From assembly GCA_937946835.1 (NCBI GenBank), contig CALFAV010000024.1, positions 1 through 49,276 of the forward strand: a stretch of DNA of 49,276 nucleotides. The letters are read 5' to 3'. Position numbers and translations under genes: made by a program. Under the pieces are notes generated by a model, which saw nothing but the letters and a program-made list of their open reading frames with translations, did not search any database and was not told the origin of the DNA. Positions 19,666 through 27,252 of this stretch are shown piece after piece; position 1 is the stretch's first letter, and every line of letters starts with the position of its first letter. Source of the DNA: an uncultured Verrucomicrobiae bacterium. GTDB lineage: Bacteria > Verrucomicrobiota > Verrucomicrobiia > Limisphaerales > J093.

Positions 19666-20976
19666 ATGCCAAGCGAGTTTGACGTGGCCAGCCTGGGTCC
19701 CTGCACCGTGCCCTCGCCGCTGGCGCGGTACCACGATCACGAGGGTCGAACGATCGAGTTCGTGGACGACCGGGAGTGCATCTTGGTGGACGACCGCCTG
19801 TGCCGCGTGAGCGACCGGTGCGACGCCGGCGGCGGATTTCCCGCGCTGGAGCTGGCCGGCCCGCGCCGCCAACTGTTTTTCGAGCCGGGCCGGGTGCGCA
19901 TCGGCATCGTGACCTGCGGCGGGTTGTGTCCGGGCTTGAACAACGTCATCCGCAGCGTGGTCATGTCGGCCGAGTTTCACTACCGGGCGGAGAAGATTTT
20001 CGGCTTCCGCCACGGTTACGCGGGACTGGTGCAGTCGAACGGCTGGATCGAGCTGGATTCGGAACTGGTGTCCAACATCCACCGGCTGGGGGGCAGCATC
20101 CTGTCCTCTTCGCGCGGGCCGCAGGATCCGGCGCGGATGGTGGACCGGTTGGTGGACCTGGGGGTGAACATCCTCTTCGTGGTGGGGGGCGACGGCACGA
20201 TGCGCGGGGCGCTGGCGATTGCGGGGGAAATCCGCGCCCGCGGCCTGAAGGTCGCCGTGGTGGGTATTCCCAAGACCATTGACAACGACCTGCGGTTTCT
20301 GGACCAGAGCTTCGGGTTTGAGACGGCCTTCAGCCAGGCGGTGCAGGCCATTGACGCGGCGCACGCCGAGTCCAAGGGCGCGCCCAATGGCATCGGGCTG
20401 GTCAAGCTCATGGGCCGGCACTCCGGGTTCATCGCGTGCGCGGCGGCGGTGGCCTCCGGCGAGGCGAACTTCGTGCTCATCCCCGAGGTGCCTTTCCGGC
20501 TCGAAGGGCCCAACGGCCTGCTGGCGGTGTTGCGCCGGCGCCTGGAGCGCCGCCGGCACGCGGTCATTGTCGTGGCCGAGGGCGCCGGGCAGGACCTGTT
20601 TCCCGAAGAGGCCGCCGAGCGGGATGCCTCGGGCAACGTGAAGCTGCACGACATCGGCGCGTTTCTGGCCCGGCGCATCACCGAGCACTTCCGCGCGACC
20701 GGTTTCGAGGTCAACCTCAAGTACATTGACCCCAGCTACATCATCCGCAGCGTGCCGGCCAATCCCGCGGACGCGGTCTTTTGCGCCACGCTCGGGTTGA
20801 ACGCCGTGCACGCCGGCATGGCGGGCAAGACCGAGATGCTGCTGGGTCAGTGGCACAACCGGCTGGTGCACGTGCCCATCGCCGCCGCCATTGCGCAGCG
20901 CAACCGCGTGGACCCCACCGGCCCGCTGTGGTTGAGCGTGCTGGGCGTGACGGGCCAGCCGCTGAGCATGATGTGA
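19666..20976 (+). CDS. pfkA: ATP-dependent 6-phosphofructokinase (plant/trypanosome-type signature)
   Basis: A 436-aa glycolytic enzyme phosphorylating fructose 6-phosphate. A ~75-residue N-terminal extension precedes the PFK fold (VRIGIVTCGGLCPGLNNVI). The donor-site motifs are GGDGT (about 174-178) and PKTIDND (about 202-208). In this superfamily the Gly in GGDGT indicates ATP as donor, while Lys in PKTIDND is shared with PPi-PFKs and with plant and trypanosomatid ATP-PFKs; classic bacterial PfkA has Gly there. Catalytic Asp is in TIDND and the sugar-binding MGRHSGF motif is present. The gene ends in a 4-base overlap (GTGA) with the next gene. The donor is inferred, not certain. Confidence 0.92.
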   Translation: MPSEFDVASLGPCTVPSPLARYHDHEGRTIEFVDDRECILVDDRLCRVSDRCDAGGGFPALELAGPRRQLFFEPGRVRIGIVTCGGLCPGLNNVIRSVVMSAEFHYRAEKIFGFRHGYAGLVQSNGWIELDSELVSNIHRLGGSILSSSRGPQDPARMVDRLVDLGVNILFVVGGDGTMRGALAIAGEIRARGLKVAVVGIPKTIDNDLRFLDQSFGFETAFSQAVQAIDAAHAESKGAPNGIGLVKLMGRHSGFIACAAAVASGEANFVLIPEVPFRLEGPNGLLAVLRRRLERRRHAVIVVAEGAGQDLFPEEAAERDASGNVKLHDIGAFLARRITEHFRATGFEVNLKYIDPSYIIRSVPANPADAVFCATLGLNAVHAGMAGKTEMLLGQWHNRLVHVPIAAAIAQRNRVDPTGPLWLSVLGVTGQPLSMM

Positions 20977-21791
20977 AGCCGCGGCCGCCCAGCGCCCCCG
21001 GCAGTGATGACGCCTGGCAACTGCGCGTGCATCCGGCCCGAACCGGCCCCGATGCCCCGGTGCTGGTGTATCTGCCCGGTTTGCACGGGGACTGGACCCT
21101 GGTGGGGCCGTTTCGGGCCGCGCTGGCCGGGCGGGCGACTTTCGCGGAGATCACCTACGCGCGCACGCTCAGCGCCTCGCTCGCCGATTACGCCCAAGCC
21201 GTCATCGGCCTGTTGCGCGGGCACGGACTGGAGGGCGGCTGGTTGCTGGCCGAGTCCTTCGGTTCGCAGGTGGCCTGGGCGATGCTCGCAGAGCCGGCTT
21301 CCGGGTTCGCGGTCGAGGGCGTGATTCTGGCGGGTGGATTTGTCCGTTACAGCCCGCCGGGGCTGGTTCGTTTCGGTCAGCGGGTCCTGACCCGGATGCC
21401 GGCGGCCCGCTTGCAGCGTGGGCTGCGGCTTTACGCCCGGGCGGTCCAATTGCTCCGGCATCGCTCGAGGGCCTTTACCGCCGACCTCGAGGAATTCCTC
21501 GCCCGGCGTACCGAACCGGACAAACTGGCGGCCGCGCATCGCCTGGGACTCATTGCGGCGGCCGACTGGCGACCGCTGGTGCGGCGGTTGCGCCGGCCGG
21601 TGTTTCACCTGGCCGGTTTCTTTGATCCGATTGTGCCGCCCTGGCCGGTGCGGCGCTGGCTGCGCCGACATTGTCCGGGTTTTGGAGGTGCGCGCCTGAT
21701 TGGGGCCGCCGACCACAACGTGCTCAGTTCGGCCCCGCGGCCGGCGGTGGCCCGGGTGCTCGCCTGGCTGGGCGCTCACCACATACCGTAG
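20973..21791 (+). CDS. Alpha/beta-hydrolase fold protein
   Basis: A 272-aa cytosolic hydrolase. The oxyanion turn [10 protein letters not shown] is at about 32-41, the nucleophile elbow is AESFGSQ with Ser95 (Ala replaces the first Gly of G-x-S-x-G), the acid is probably Asp in [10 protein letters not shown], and the His is in AADHNVL near the C-terminus. The GTG start overlaps the phosphofructokinase stop (GTGA, 20973-20976), so translation is probably coupled; the frame is open further upstream but overlaps PFK. Substrate is unknown. Its end overlaps the convergent pseudopilin gene by 16 bases. Confidence 0.83.
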   Translation: MKPRPPSAPGSDDAWQLRVHPARTGPDAPVLVYLPGLHGDWTLVGPFRAALAGRATFAEITYARTLSASLADYAQAVIGLLRGHGLEGGWLLAESFGSQVAWAMLAEPASGFAVEGVILAGGFVRYSPPGLVRFGQRVLTRMPAARLQRGLRLYARAVQLLRHRSRAFTADLEEFLARRTEPDKLAAAHRLGLIAAADWRPLVRRLRRPVFHLAGFFDPIVPPWPVRRWLRRHCPGFGGARLIGAADHNVLSSAPRPAVARVLAWLGAHHIP

Positions 21792-22516
21792 GTGTCGTAT
21801 TTCTGCGAGGCCCGGTAGATTTTCATCTCGCGGATGCCCTTCCAGCTCACGCTGCCGTCCACCCGCCCCACGTTGCCGCCCCGGGCCCCGAGGTCCACAC
21901 AGGTCTCGTTCGGGGCGTTGTCGTTGCTCTCGTAGTAGGCCTCTTCCCGGACCACCGGCCCGGAACCGGCATGGGGCGCGACCATGCGCAGGTAGGGGTG
22001 GCAAAACACATTGAGGTCGGCCACGAGCACCAGCGTGGGGTCCTCGGCGGTGCGTTGGGGCGAAACCCACGGCGCGTTGGCCGGGGCGGTGACCTGCCAG
22101 GGGGTGTTCGAGTGCCCGCCCAGGTAGTGGTAACCGATGGCGAATCCGAACCCCTCGTGCACCCGCCAGTCCCGCTTGGTCCGGAAGAACGGTGCCAGGT
22201 TTGGGCAGTCGAGCACGTCCAGCCCGCCGCTGTATTCGAGCACCAGGCGGCGGCTGTTGGTGGACAGAATGGGCGTGTGGGTGTCGTCCGGGTCCAGCGC
22301 GTCGGTCAGGCCGCTGGGCAGGCGGTCGCCGAAGTCCCCGGCATAGAGGTGCGTGGCGAGGATGAACTGGCGAACGTTGCTCTTGCAGGTGGTGCGCCGG
22401 GCACGCTCCTTGGCCGAGGCCAGGGCGGGCAGCAGCAACGCCGCCAAGATGGCGATGATGGCCATTACCACCAGCAACTCGATCAGGGTAAAAGCAGTGT
22501 TCCGGCGTGCGTTCAT
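21776..22516 (-). CDS. Type II secretion-like pseudopilin (prepilin with N-terminal methylation motif)
   Basis: A 246-aa protein with a class III prepilin leader: [20 protein letters not shown], with the peptidase site before FTLIE (about residue 9) and the conserved Glu at +5. The hydrophobic helix runs to about residue 33. The following domain ([30 protein letters not shown] near the C-terminus) fits the H-X9-DG/DUF1559-like group abundant in Verrucomicrobiota and Planctomycetota. It stands alone with no other secretion gene. These proteins are usually numerous per genome and their role is unclear. Confidence 0.9.
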   Translation of the reverse strand: MNARRNTAFTLIELLVVMAIIAILAALLLPALASAKERARRTTCKSNVRQFILATHLYAGDFGDRLPSGLTDALDPDDTHTPILSTNSRRLVLEYSGGLDVLDCPNLAPFFRTKRDWRVHEGFGFAIGYHYLGGHSNTPWQVTAPANAPWVSPQRTAEDPTLVLVADLNVFCHPYLRMVAPHAGSGPVVREEAYYESNDNAPNETCVDLGARGGNVGRVDGSVSWKGIREMKIYRASQKYDTYGMW

Positions 22517-22780
22517 GGCACAAATTCAGCAAGCCCCGCGCCAGCCCCGTTTTTCCGGCAGGCTCGGCAGTTTAACCCGGCATTTCCCCGGACGCCAACG
22601 GCTCCTGGGATTCCCCCCCGGCTAATTGACTTCCTCGCTGTGCGGGGCCGCAGCAGGGGCCATCTGGATCGCTGTACGCCCACCAGACGGGTCAGAGCCA
22701 CTTGGCTAAAACAACCAGGCCCCGCCCTTTGCTCAAACATGCCAACGGCATAGTTATCCTGCCGTTGACGCCACCCAGGA
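22517..22780. other. Intergenic region, nothing recognised
   Basis: 264 bases with one AT-richer patch at 22700-22765 (gctaaaacaac, ttgctcaaacatg). No convincing promoter pair, RNA gene or repeat. If the doubtful ORF at 22781 is not real, the empty stretch runs to 23207. Confidence 0.4.
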
Positions 22781-23128
22781 GTGCCGTGCCCCCAAACCCG
22801 AGGCCGGCCGGTCAGGGTGCATTTGGAGGGCATCGAAACCCTCCGGCTGTGCCAACTGACCCCGGCCCCGCCGGACAGCGAGATCCTCCAAAACTACCTG
22901 GTGTTTGCCCCGGACGCCGCCGAGTGCCTCGAAGTGGTGTCCGCCCCTGACCCCGCCGGGCCGTATCGTCCCGACCGTGGCGCGGTCGTGACCAGACGCA
23001 CGGTCACGCTGCGCGCGCTGCCCGGCGAAGCCCGGTTTTACCGGGTCAGCGCACGCGCGGCGACGTTGCGCCTGGTGAACGTGCGGCGGGACGGCCCGCT
23101 GGTTCGGTTCGAGGCCGTGGCGCCCTGA
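22781..23128 (+). CDS. Possible small protein or gene remnant with a shared C-terminal domain
   Basis: A 115-codon frame with a GTG start; a second GTG at 22817 is also possible. There is no signal peptide. The translation (LVFAPDAAECLEVVSAPDPA, then RFYRVSARAATLRLV) has the look of beta-sandwich tail domains of large secreted verrucomicrobial proteins that end in FYRL/FFRL, and resembles the tail of the gene at 17984-19444. It may be a small gene, or the 3' end of a decayed secreted protein whose front part is gone. It has no recognisable start signals. Confidence 0.32.
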   Translation: MPCPQTRGRPVRVHLEGIETLRLCQLTPAPPDSEILQNYLVFAPDAAECLEVVSAPDPAGPYRPDRGAVVTRRTVTLRALPGEARFYRVSARAATLRLVNVRRDGPLVRFEAVAP

Positions 23129-23207
23129 CCGGCCGGCTTCGTCGGTTCACAGTGGTGAGCCGCAAAAAACCACTGCGCGGAAAACCCATGCCGTTTACCC
23201 TGCGGGC

Positions 23208-25244
23208 ATGGTTGGCAGTCACGCTAAAGCCGCAGAATGGCGTCGGGGGCGGTCTTCCCGGCCGGCCGACTTGCGCGAGCCCCGGTTGCCCAGACGCACC
23301 CTTCCGTGGCTGGCCGGCTTGGGGGCGGGATTTCTCTTCGCCCTGACCACTCCGGGCGTGGCCGCCGCAGACCCGGCCCCCCGCGCCGCCCGCTCGGTGC
23401 ACCTGGGATACCCGGCTCCGGACGCCGCGGCGTTTTACCTGGAGATGGTCGTGGCTGAGTCCACCCCCGGTAGCTACTTCATGGCCTGCGGTTGGAGCAC
23501 CGGCTACTTCGGCATTCAGGAACTGGGCGACGGCCGCAAAGTCGCACTTTTCTCGGTCTGGGATCCCACCAAGGGCGACGACCCCGCCGCCGTGGCGCCG
23601 GAGGACCGCGTCGAGGTCCTGCACGAAGCCCCGGGCGTGCGCATTCGGCGCTTTGGCGGCGAGGGCACCGGTGGCCAGTGTATGACGAACTTCGACTGGC
23701 AGCCGGGCCGGACCAACCGTTTCCTGGTCACCGCCACCGTGCAGGGCAACAAGACCGCCTACGCCGGCTGGCTGTGGTGGCCCGAAACCCGCCAATGGAA
23801 ACACCTGGTCACCTTCCGCACCCGCACCGGCGGCCAGCCGCTGCGCGGGCTGTACTCGTTCATCGAAGACTTCCGCCGCGACGGCCGGAGCGCCCGCGAG
23901 GCGCGCCGGGCGTGGTTTTTCAACGGCTGGGTGAAGACCCCCGCCGGGCAATGGCAACCACTGACCCGCGCCCGGTTCACCGCCTCCGACGCCGAGTGGG
24001 AAGCCCGGGACACCATTGACGCGGGTGCCGCAGAGGGCCGGTTTTACCTGGCCACGGGCGGCGACACCCGCCCCAGCCGCGCGCTGCGCAGCGTCATTGA
24101 ATTGCCCGCGCCATCTCCAACCGCGCCCGCCGATTTACCGGACCTTGATTCGGCCGCGTCCGCGGCGGCGCCAGTACCGACGTGGGCCGGGCTGCCCTGG
24201 CTGGACCTCGCCGGGGAGACCCACCGGCAGGTCATCGTGGACCGGGAGCCGGGCCAGTATCTCGGCCACCCCTCGACCGTGCTGCTCGAGGACGGCCGGA
24301 CCATTCTCTGCGTGTACCCGAAGGGCCACGGCAAAGGGCCGATTGTCCTCAAACGCTCCCCCGACGGCGGGCTCACCTGGAGCGCGCGTCTGCCCGTACC
24401 CGACAACTGGGCCACCAGCCTGGAAACGCCCACAATCCACCGGGTCGTGGACGCCGCCGGCAAACGCCGCCTCATCGTCTGGTCCGGCCTGTACCCGGCG
24501 CGGTTGGCGGTGTCCGAGGACGACGGGCAGACCTGGACGCCGCTGCGGCCGGTGGGCAATTGGGGCGGCATCGTGGTCATGGGCTCGGTCGTGCCGCGGC
24601 ACACCGGGGCGGGGCATTACCTGGCAATGTTTCATGACGACGGCCGGTTCTTCACCCGGGACGGCCGGCCCGGCAACCCGGTCGAATTCCGGCTCTATCA
24701 AACGCTCTCGAGTGACGGCGGGCTGACCTGGTCCCCACCGCGGGAAATCTGGCGCGGGACCGAGGAGCACCTGTGCGAGCCGGGCATCGTGCGCTCGCCC
24801 GACGGCCGGCAACTGGCCGCCTTGCTGCGCGAGAACAAACGCGTGCGCCACTCGCACGTCATCTTCTCCGACGACGAGGGCCGCACCTGGTCCGCCCCGC
24901 GCGAACTGCCCCTGACGCTGACCGGCGACCGCCACACCCCGAAGTACACGCCCGATGGCCGGCTGTTCGTTTCGTTCCGCGACACCGCGCCCGGCTCGCC
25001 CACGCAGGGGGACTGGGTGGCGTGGGTGGGGCGTTACGAGGACCTGGGGAGCGGCGGTGCCGGCCAATACCGCGTGCGCCTGATGGACAACCACCATGCC
25101 TGGGACTGCGCCTATCCCGGCGTCGAGGTGCTGCCCGAGGGCACGATCGTGGCCACCACCTACGGCCATTGGACGCCCGGTCAGCCGCCCTACATCGTGA
25201 GCGTCCGGCTCAAGCTGGAGGAACTCGACGTGCGGCTGCGGTAA
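23208..25244 (+). CDS. Secreted DUF3472-sialidase fusion (BNR/Asp-box exo-hydrolase)
   Basis: A 678-aa exported protein. The hydrophobic signal segment is LPWLAGLGAGFLFALTTP (about 32-49), ending in AADPAP; a TTG at 23286 would place the start right before it, while ATG 23208 adds a charged leader. Residues about 60-290 resemble DUF3472 (YFMACGWSTGYFGIQ, RRFGGEGTGGQ). Residues about 330-675 are a sialidase-like six-bladed propeller with Asp-box motifs S-x-D-x-G-x-T-W: RSPDGGLTWS, SEDDGQTWTP, SSDGGLTWSPPR and SDDEGRTWSAPR. Likely a glycoside hydrolase of the sialidase superfamily, secreted to degrade polysaccharide. Substrate unknown. Confidence 0.88.
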   Translation: MVGSHAKAAEWRRGRSSRPADLREPRLPRRTLPWLAGLGAGFLFALTTPGVAAADPAPRAARSVHLGYPAPDAAAFYLEMVVAESTPGSYFMACGWSTGYFGIQELGDGRKVALFSVWDPTKGDDPAAVAPEDRVEVLHEAPGVRIRRFGGEGTGGQCMTNFDWQPGRTNRFLVTATVQGNKTAYAGWLWWPETRQWKHLVTFRTRTGGQPLRGLYSFIEDFRRDGRSAREARRAWFFNGWVKTPAGQWQPLTRARFTASDAEWEARDTIDAGAAEGRFYLATGGDTRPSRALRSVIELPAPSPTAPADLPDLDSAASAAAPVPTWAGLPWLDLAGETHRQVIVDREPGQYLGHPSTVLLEDGRTILCVYPKGHGKGPIVLKRSPDGGLTWSARLPVPDNWATSLETPTIHRVVDAAGKRRLIVWSGLYPARLAVSEDDGQTWTPLRPVGNWGGIVVMGSVVPRHTGAGHYLAMFHDDGRFFTRDGRPGNPVEFRLYQTLSSDGGLTWSPPREIWRGTEEHLCEPGIVRSPDGRQLAALLRENKRVRHSHVIFSDDEGRTWSAPRELPLTLTGDRHTPKYTPDGRLFVSFRDTAPGSPTQGDWVAWVGRYEDLGSGGAGQYRVRLMDNHHAWDCAYPGVEVLPEGTIVATTYGHWTPGQPPYIVSVRLKLEELDVRLR

Positions 25245-25581
25245 GCCCGGCACGGGCGGTGATTGCGCCAGGGTCGGCCCCGGGGCCTGTGTTCTCGGGG
25301 GGAATTGGGGCGGGCGGTGAAACGTGCCTTGACGCATGGCCCGGGTTTTGAGACTTCCCTTCGAGCACGCTGCAGACGGGGGGAGCGCTTGGCAGGGCGG
25401 CACAGGTCGGTGGGGGGCGACCTGCGGGAAGCGACGTGCCAGATTCGACGGCACCGGCCAACGGGAAGACCAAGTTGGACACAAACGCCGTTCGGCGGTT
25501 GTGCCCGGGTTTCTGGGAAAGGGGTGCGGCTCTGGGACTCAAACAACCACCTTTTGACGACCACTTTGTCGTGCACGACGC
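25245..25581. other. Intergenic region, nothing recognised
   Basis: 337 bases between the sialidase gene and the FN3 gene. Composition is high-GC, with a slightly AT-richer end (25545-25581). No clear promoter, hairpin, RNA or open frame of quality. Several frames run through but their translations are low-complexity. Confidence 0.4.
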
Positions 25582-27117
25582 ATGAGCCACTCAACCATTG
25601 TTGTTGCTGTTGCTGATCAGCCCCGATGGCTGCTTGGCCCTCCTTCACGCCAGCTTTGGCCGGCATTCATGTCGCTGATCGGCCTGCTCTTGGCTAGCGC
25701 GACCGCACTGGCCGCGGAGGTGCGGCTGGCCTGGGATCCCAGCCCCGGTCCGGAAGTGATCGGGTATCGGTTGTACTGGGGCACGCAAAGCCGTCAGTAC
25801 GCGCGCTCCGTGGACGTGGGGCTGGTGACCACCGCCACGATCAGGGAGTTGAGCGCGGGTACCACGTACTATTTTGCGGCGACCGCCTACGCCTCCCGGG
25901 GGTTGGAAAGCGATTTTTCCAACGAAGTCCAATACACCGTGCCGGTTGCCACCCCGAATCAGGCGCCCACCCTGAGCGTGCTGGCCAATCGCACGATTGG
26001 GGAGGACACCTCGACGGGGCCGATTGCCTTCACGGTGGGGGATGTGGACAACGATCCCGCGACCCTGGCGGTCAGCGCGGTGAGCAGCAATCCGACCCTG
26101 GTACCGGCGGCGGGTTTGGTGCTGGGGGGCAGCGGGGCCAACCGCACCCTGACGGTGACCCCGGCGGCGGATCGGTTTGGCAGGGCGACCATCACGGTGC
26201 GGGTTTCTGACGGGGCGCTGGTGGCGGTGCGTTCGTTTGAGTTGACGGTGACGCCGGTCAACGACCGACCGAGTCTGAGCGTGCTGGCCAATCGCACGAT
26301 TGGGGAGGATACCTCGACGGGGCCGATTGCCTTCACGGTGGGGGATGTGGACAACGATCCCGCGACCCTGGCGGTCAGCGCGGTGAGCAGCAATCCGACC
26401 CTGGTGCCGGCGGCGGGTTTGGTGCTGGGGGGCAGCGGGGCCAACCGCACCCTGACGGTGACCCCGGCGGCCGGGCAATCAGGTGGGGCCCTCATTGTTG
26501 TGTACGTATCCGACGGGGCGATGACCGCCGCCCGGGCCTTTTGGCTGGAGGTGGTTCCCCGGTTGCCGTCGCCATGGCGGGCCACCGACCTGGGTTCCCC
26601 GGAGCTGGCGGGCCGGGCCGAGCACGCCAACGGGGTTTTTACTCTGATGGCGGGCGGCCGGGACCTGGGCGGTTTTTCCGACGAGGGGTTGTTTGTTTAT
26701 CGCCGCTTGAGCGGCGACGGCGAAATCACGGTGCGGGTGCGGGAGTTGGAACGGCGAACGCTCAACCCCCGGGCCGGCGTGATGCTCCGGGAAGCCCTGA
26801 CCGCGGAGGCCCGCATGGTGTTTCTGCACATCAGCCCGTACCAGGTGGGGCTGACATGGCGCGTGAATCCGGGCAGCTACGCCTTTAGCGCCTATGCCGG
26901 TTGGCCGCAGCCCGCCCCGAACAACTGGCTGCGCCTGAGTCGTTCCGGTTCGGCGATCACGGCCTTTTTTTCCGCCGACGGCGCGGCCTGGACCCCGGTC
27001 AGCCTGCCGGTGACGCTGAACCCGGGCACGGAGGTTTACGTGGGACTGGCGGCCAGCTCGGGTTTCTCCGGGCTGGGCAATGCGGCGGTGTTCGACCAGA
27101 TTCGGGTGGTCCCTTGA
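25582..27117 (+). CDS. Secreted FN3 / cadherin-like repeat / concanavalin-like protein
   Basis: A 511-aa exported protein. The signal peptide is MSLIGLLLASATALA starting at an internal ATG (25669); the ATG at 25582 adds 29 residues. A fibronectin type III domain (about 46-115, VRLAWDPSPGPEVIGYRLYW) is followed by two cadherin-like Ig repeats of 101 residues (about 130-330) that are nearly identical at the DNA level, and then a jelly-roll domain (about 335-511, GDGEITVRVRELERRTLNPR) resembling DUF1349/laminin-type carbohydrate-binding folds. No catalytic motif is seen, so adhesion or carbohydrate binding is likely. The gene stands alone. Confidence 0.86.
   Translation: MSHSTIVVAVADQPRWLLGPPSRQLWPAFMSLIGLLLASATALAAEVRLAWDPSPGPEVIGYRLYWGTQSRQYARSVDVGLVTTATIRELSAGTTYYFAATAYASRGLESDFSNEVQYTVPVATPNQAPTLSVLANRTIGEDTSTGPIAFTVGDVDNDPATLAVSAVSSNPTLVPAAGLVLGGSGANRTLTVTPAADRFGRATITVRVSDGALVAVRSFELTVTPVNDRPSLSVLANRTIGEDTSTGPIAFTVGDVDNDPATLAVSAVSSNPTLVPAAGLVLGGSGANRTLTVTPAAGQSGGALIVVYVSDGAMTAARAFWLEVVPRLPSPWRATDLGSPELAGRAEHANGVFTLMAGGRDLGGFSDEGLFVYRRLSGDGEITVRVRELERRTLNPRAGVMLREALTAEARMVFLHISPYQVGLTWRVNPGSYAFSAYAGWPQPAPNNWLRLSRSGSAITAFFSADGAAWTPVSLPVTLNPGTEVYVGLAASSGFSGLGNAAVFDQIRVVP
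25972..26471 (+). repeat. Two near-identical 197-bp direct repeats inside the FN3 gene
   Basis: Bases 25972-26168 recur at 26275-26471 with an offset of 303 bp (101 codons) and only two differences that I can find (gaggacacc/gaggatacc and ctggtaccg/ctggtgccg), both synonymous. The flanking halves of each cadherin-like unit differ. This implies recent tandem duplication or ongoing gene conversion, and allows copy-number change by recombination. Confidence 0.9.
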
Positions 27118-27252
27118 TTTGCCGGTGACCGCGCACCTGTGGCCGGGCGTGCGCTCCGGGTGCTTCCCAAGCCGCGGTCGCGCTTGCCGTCGGGCGGTTC
27201 CCGGGGTTTACTGCGCGGGCTTGCCCCGCGCCGGCGGGCCACGGCCACACGC

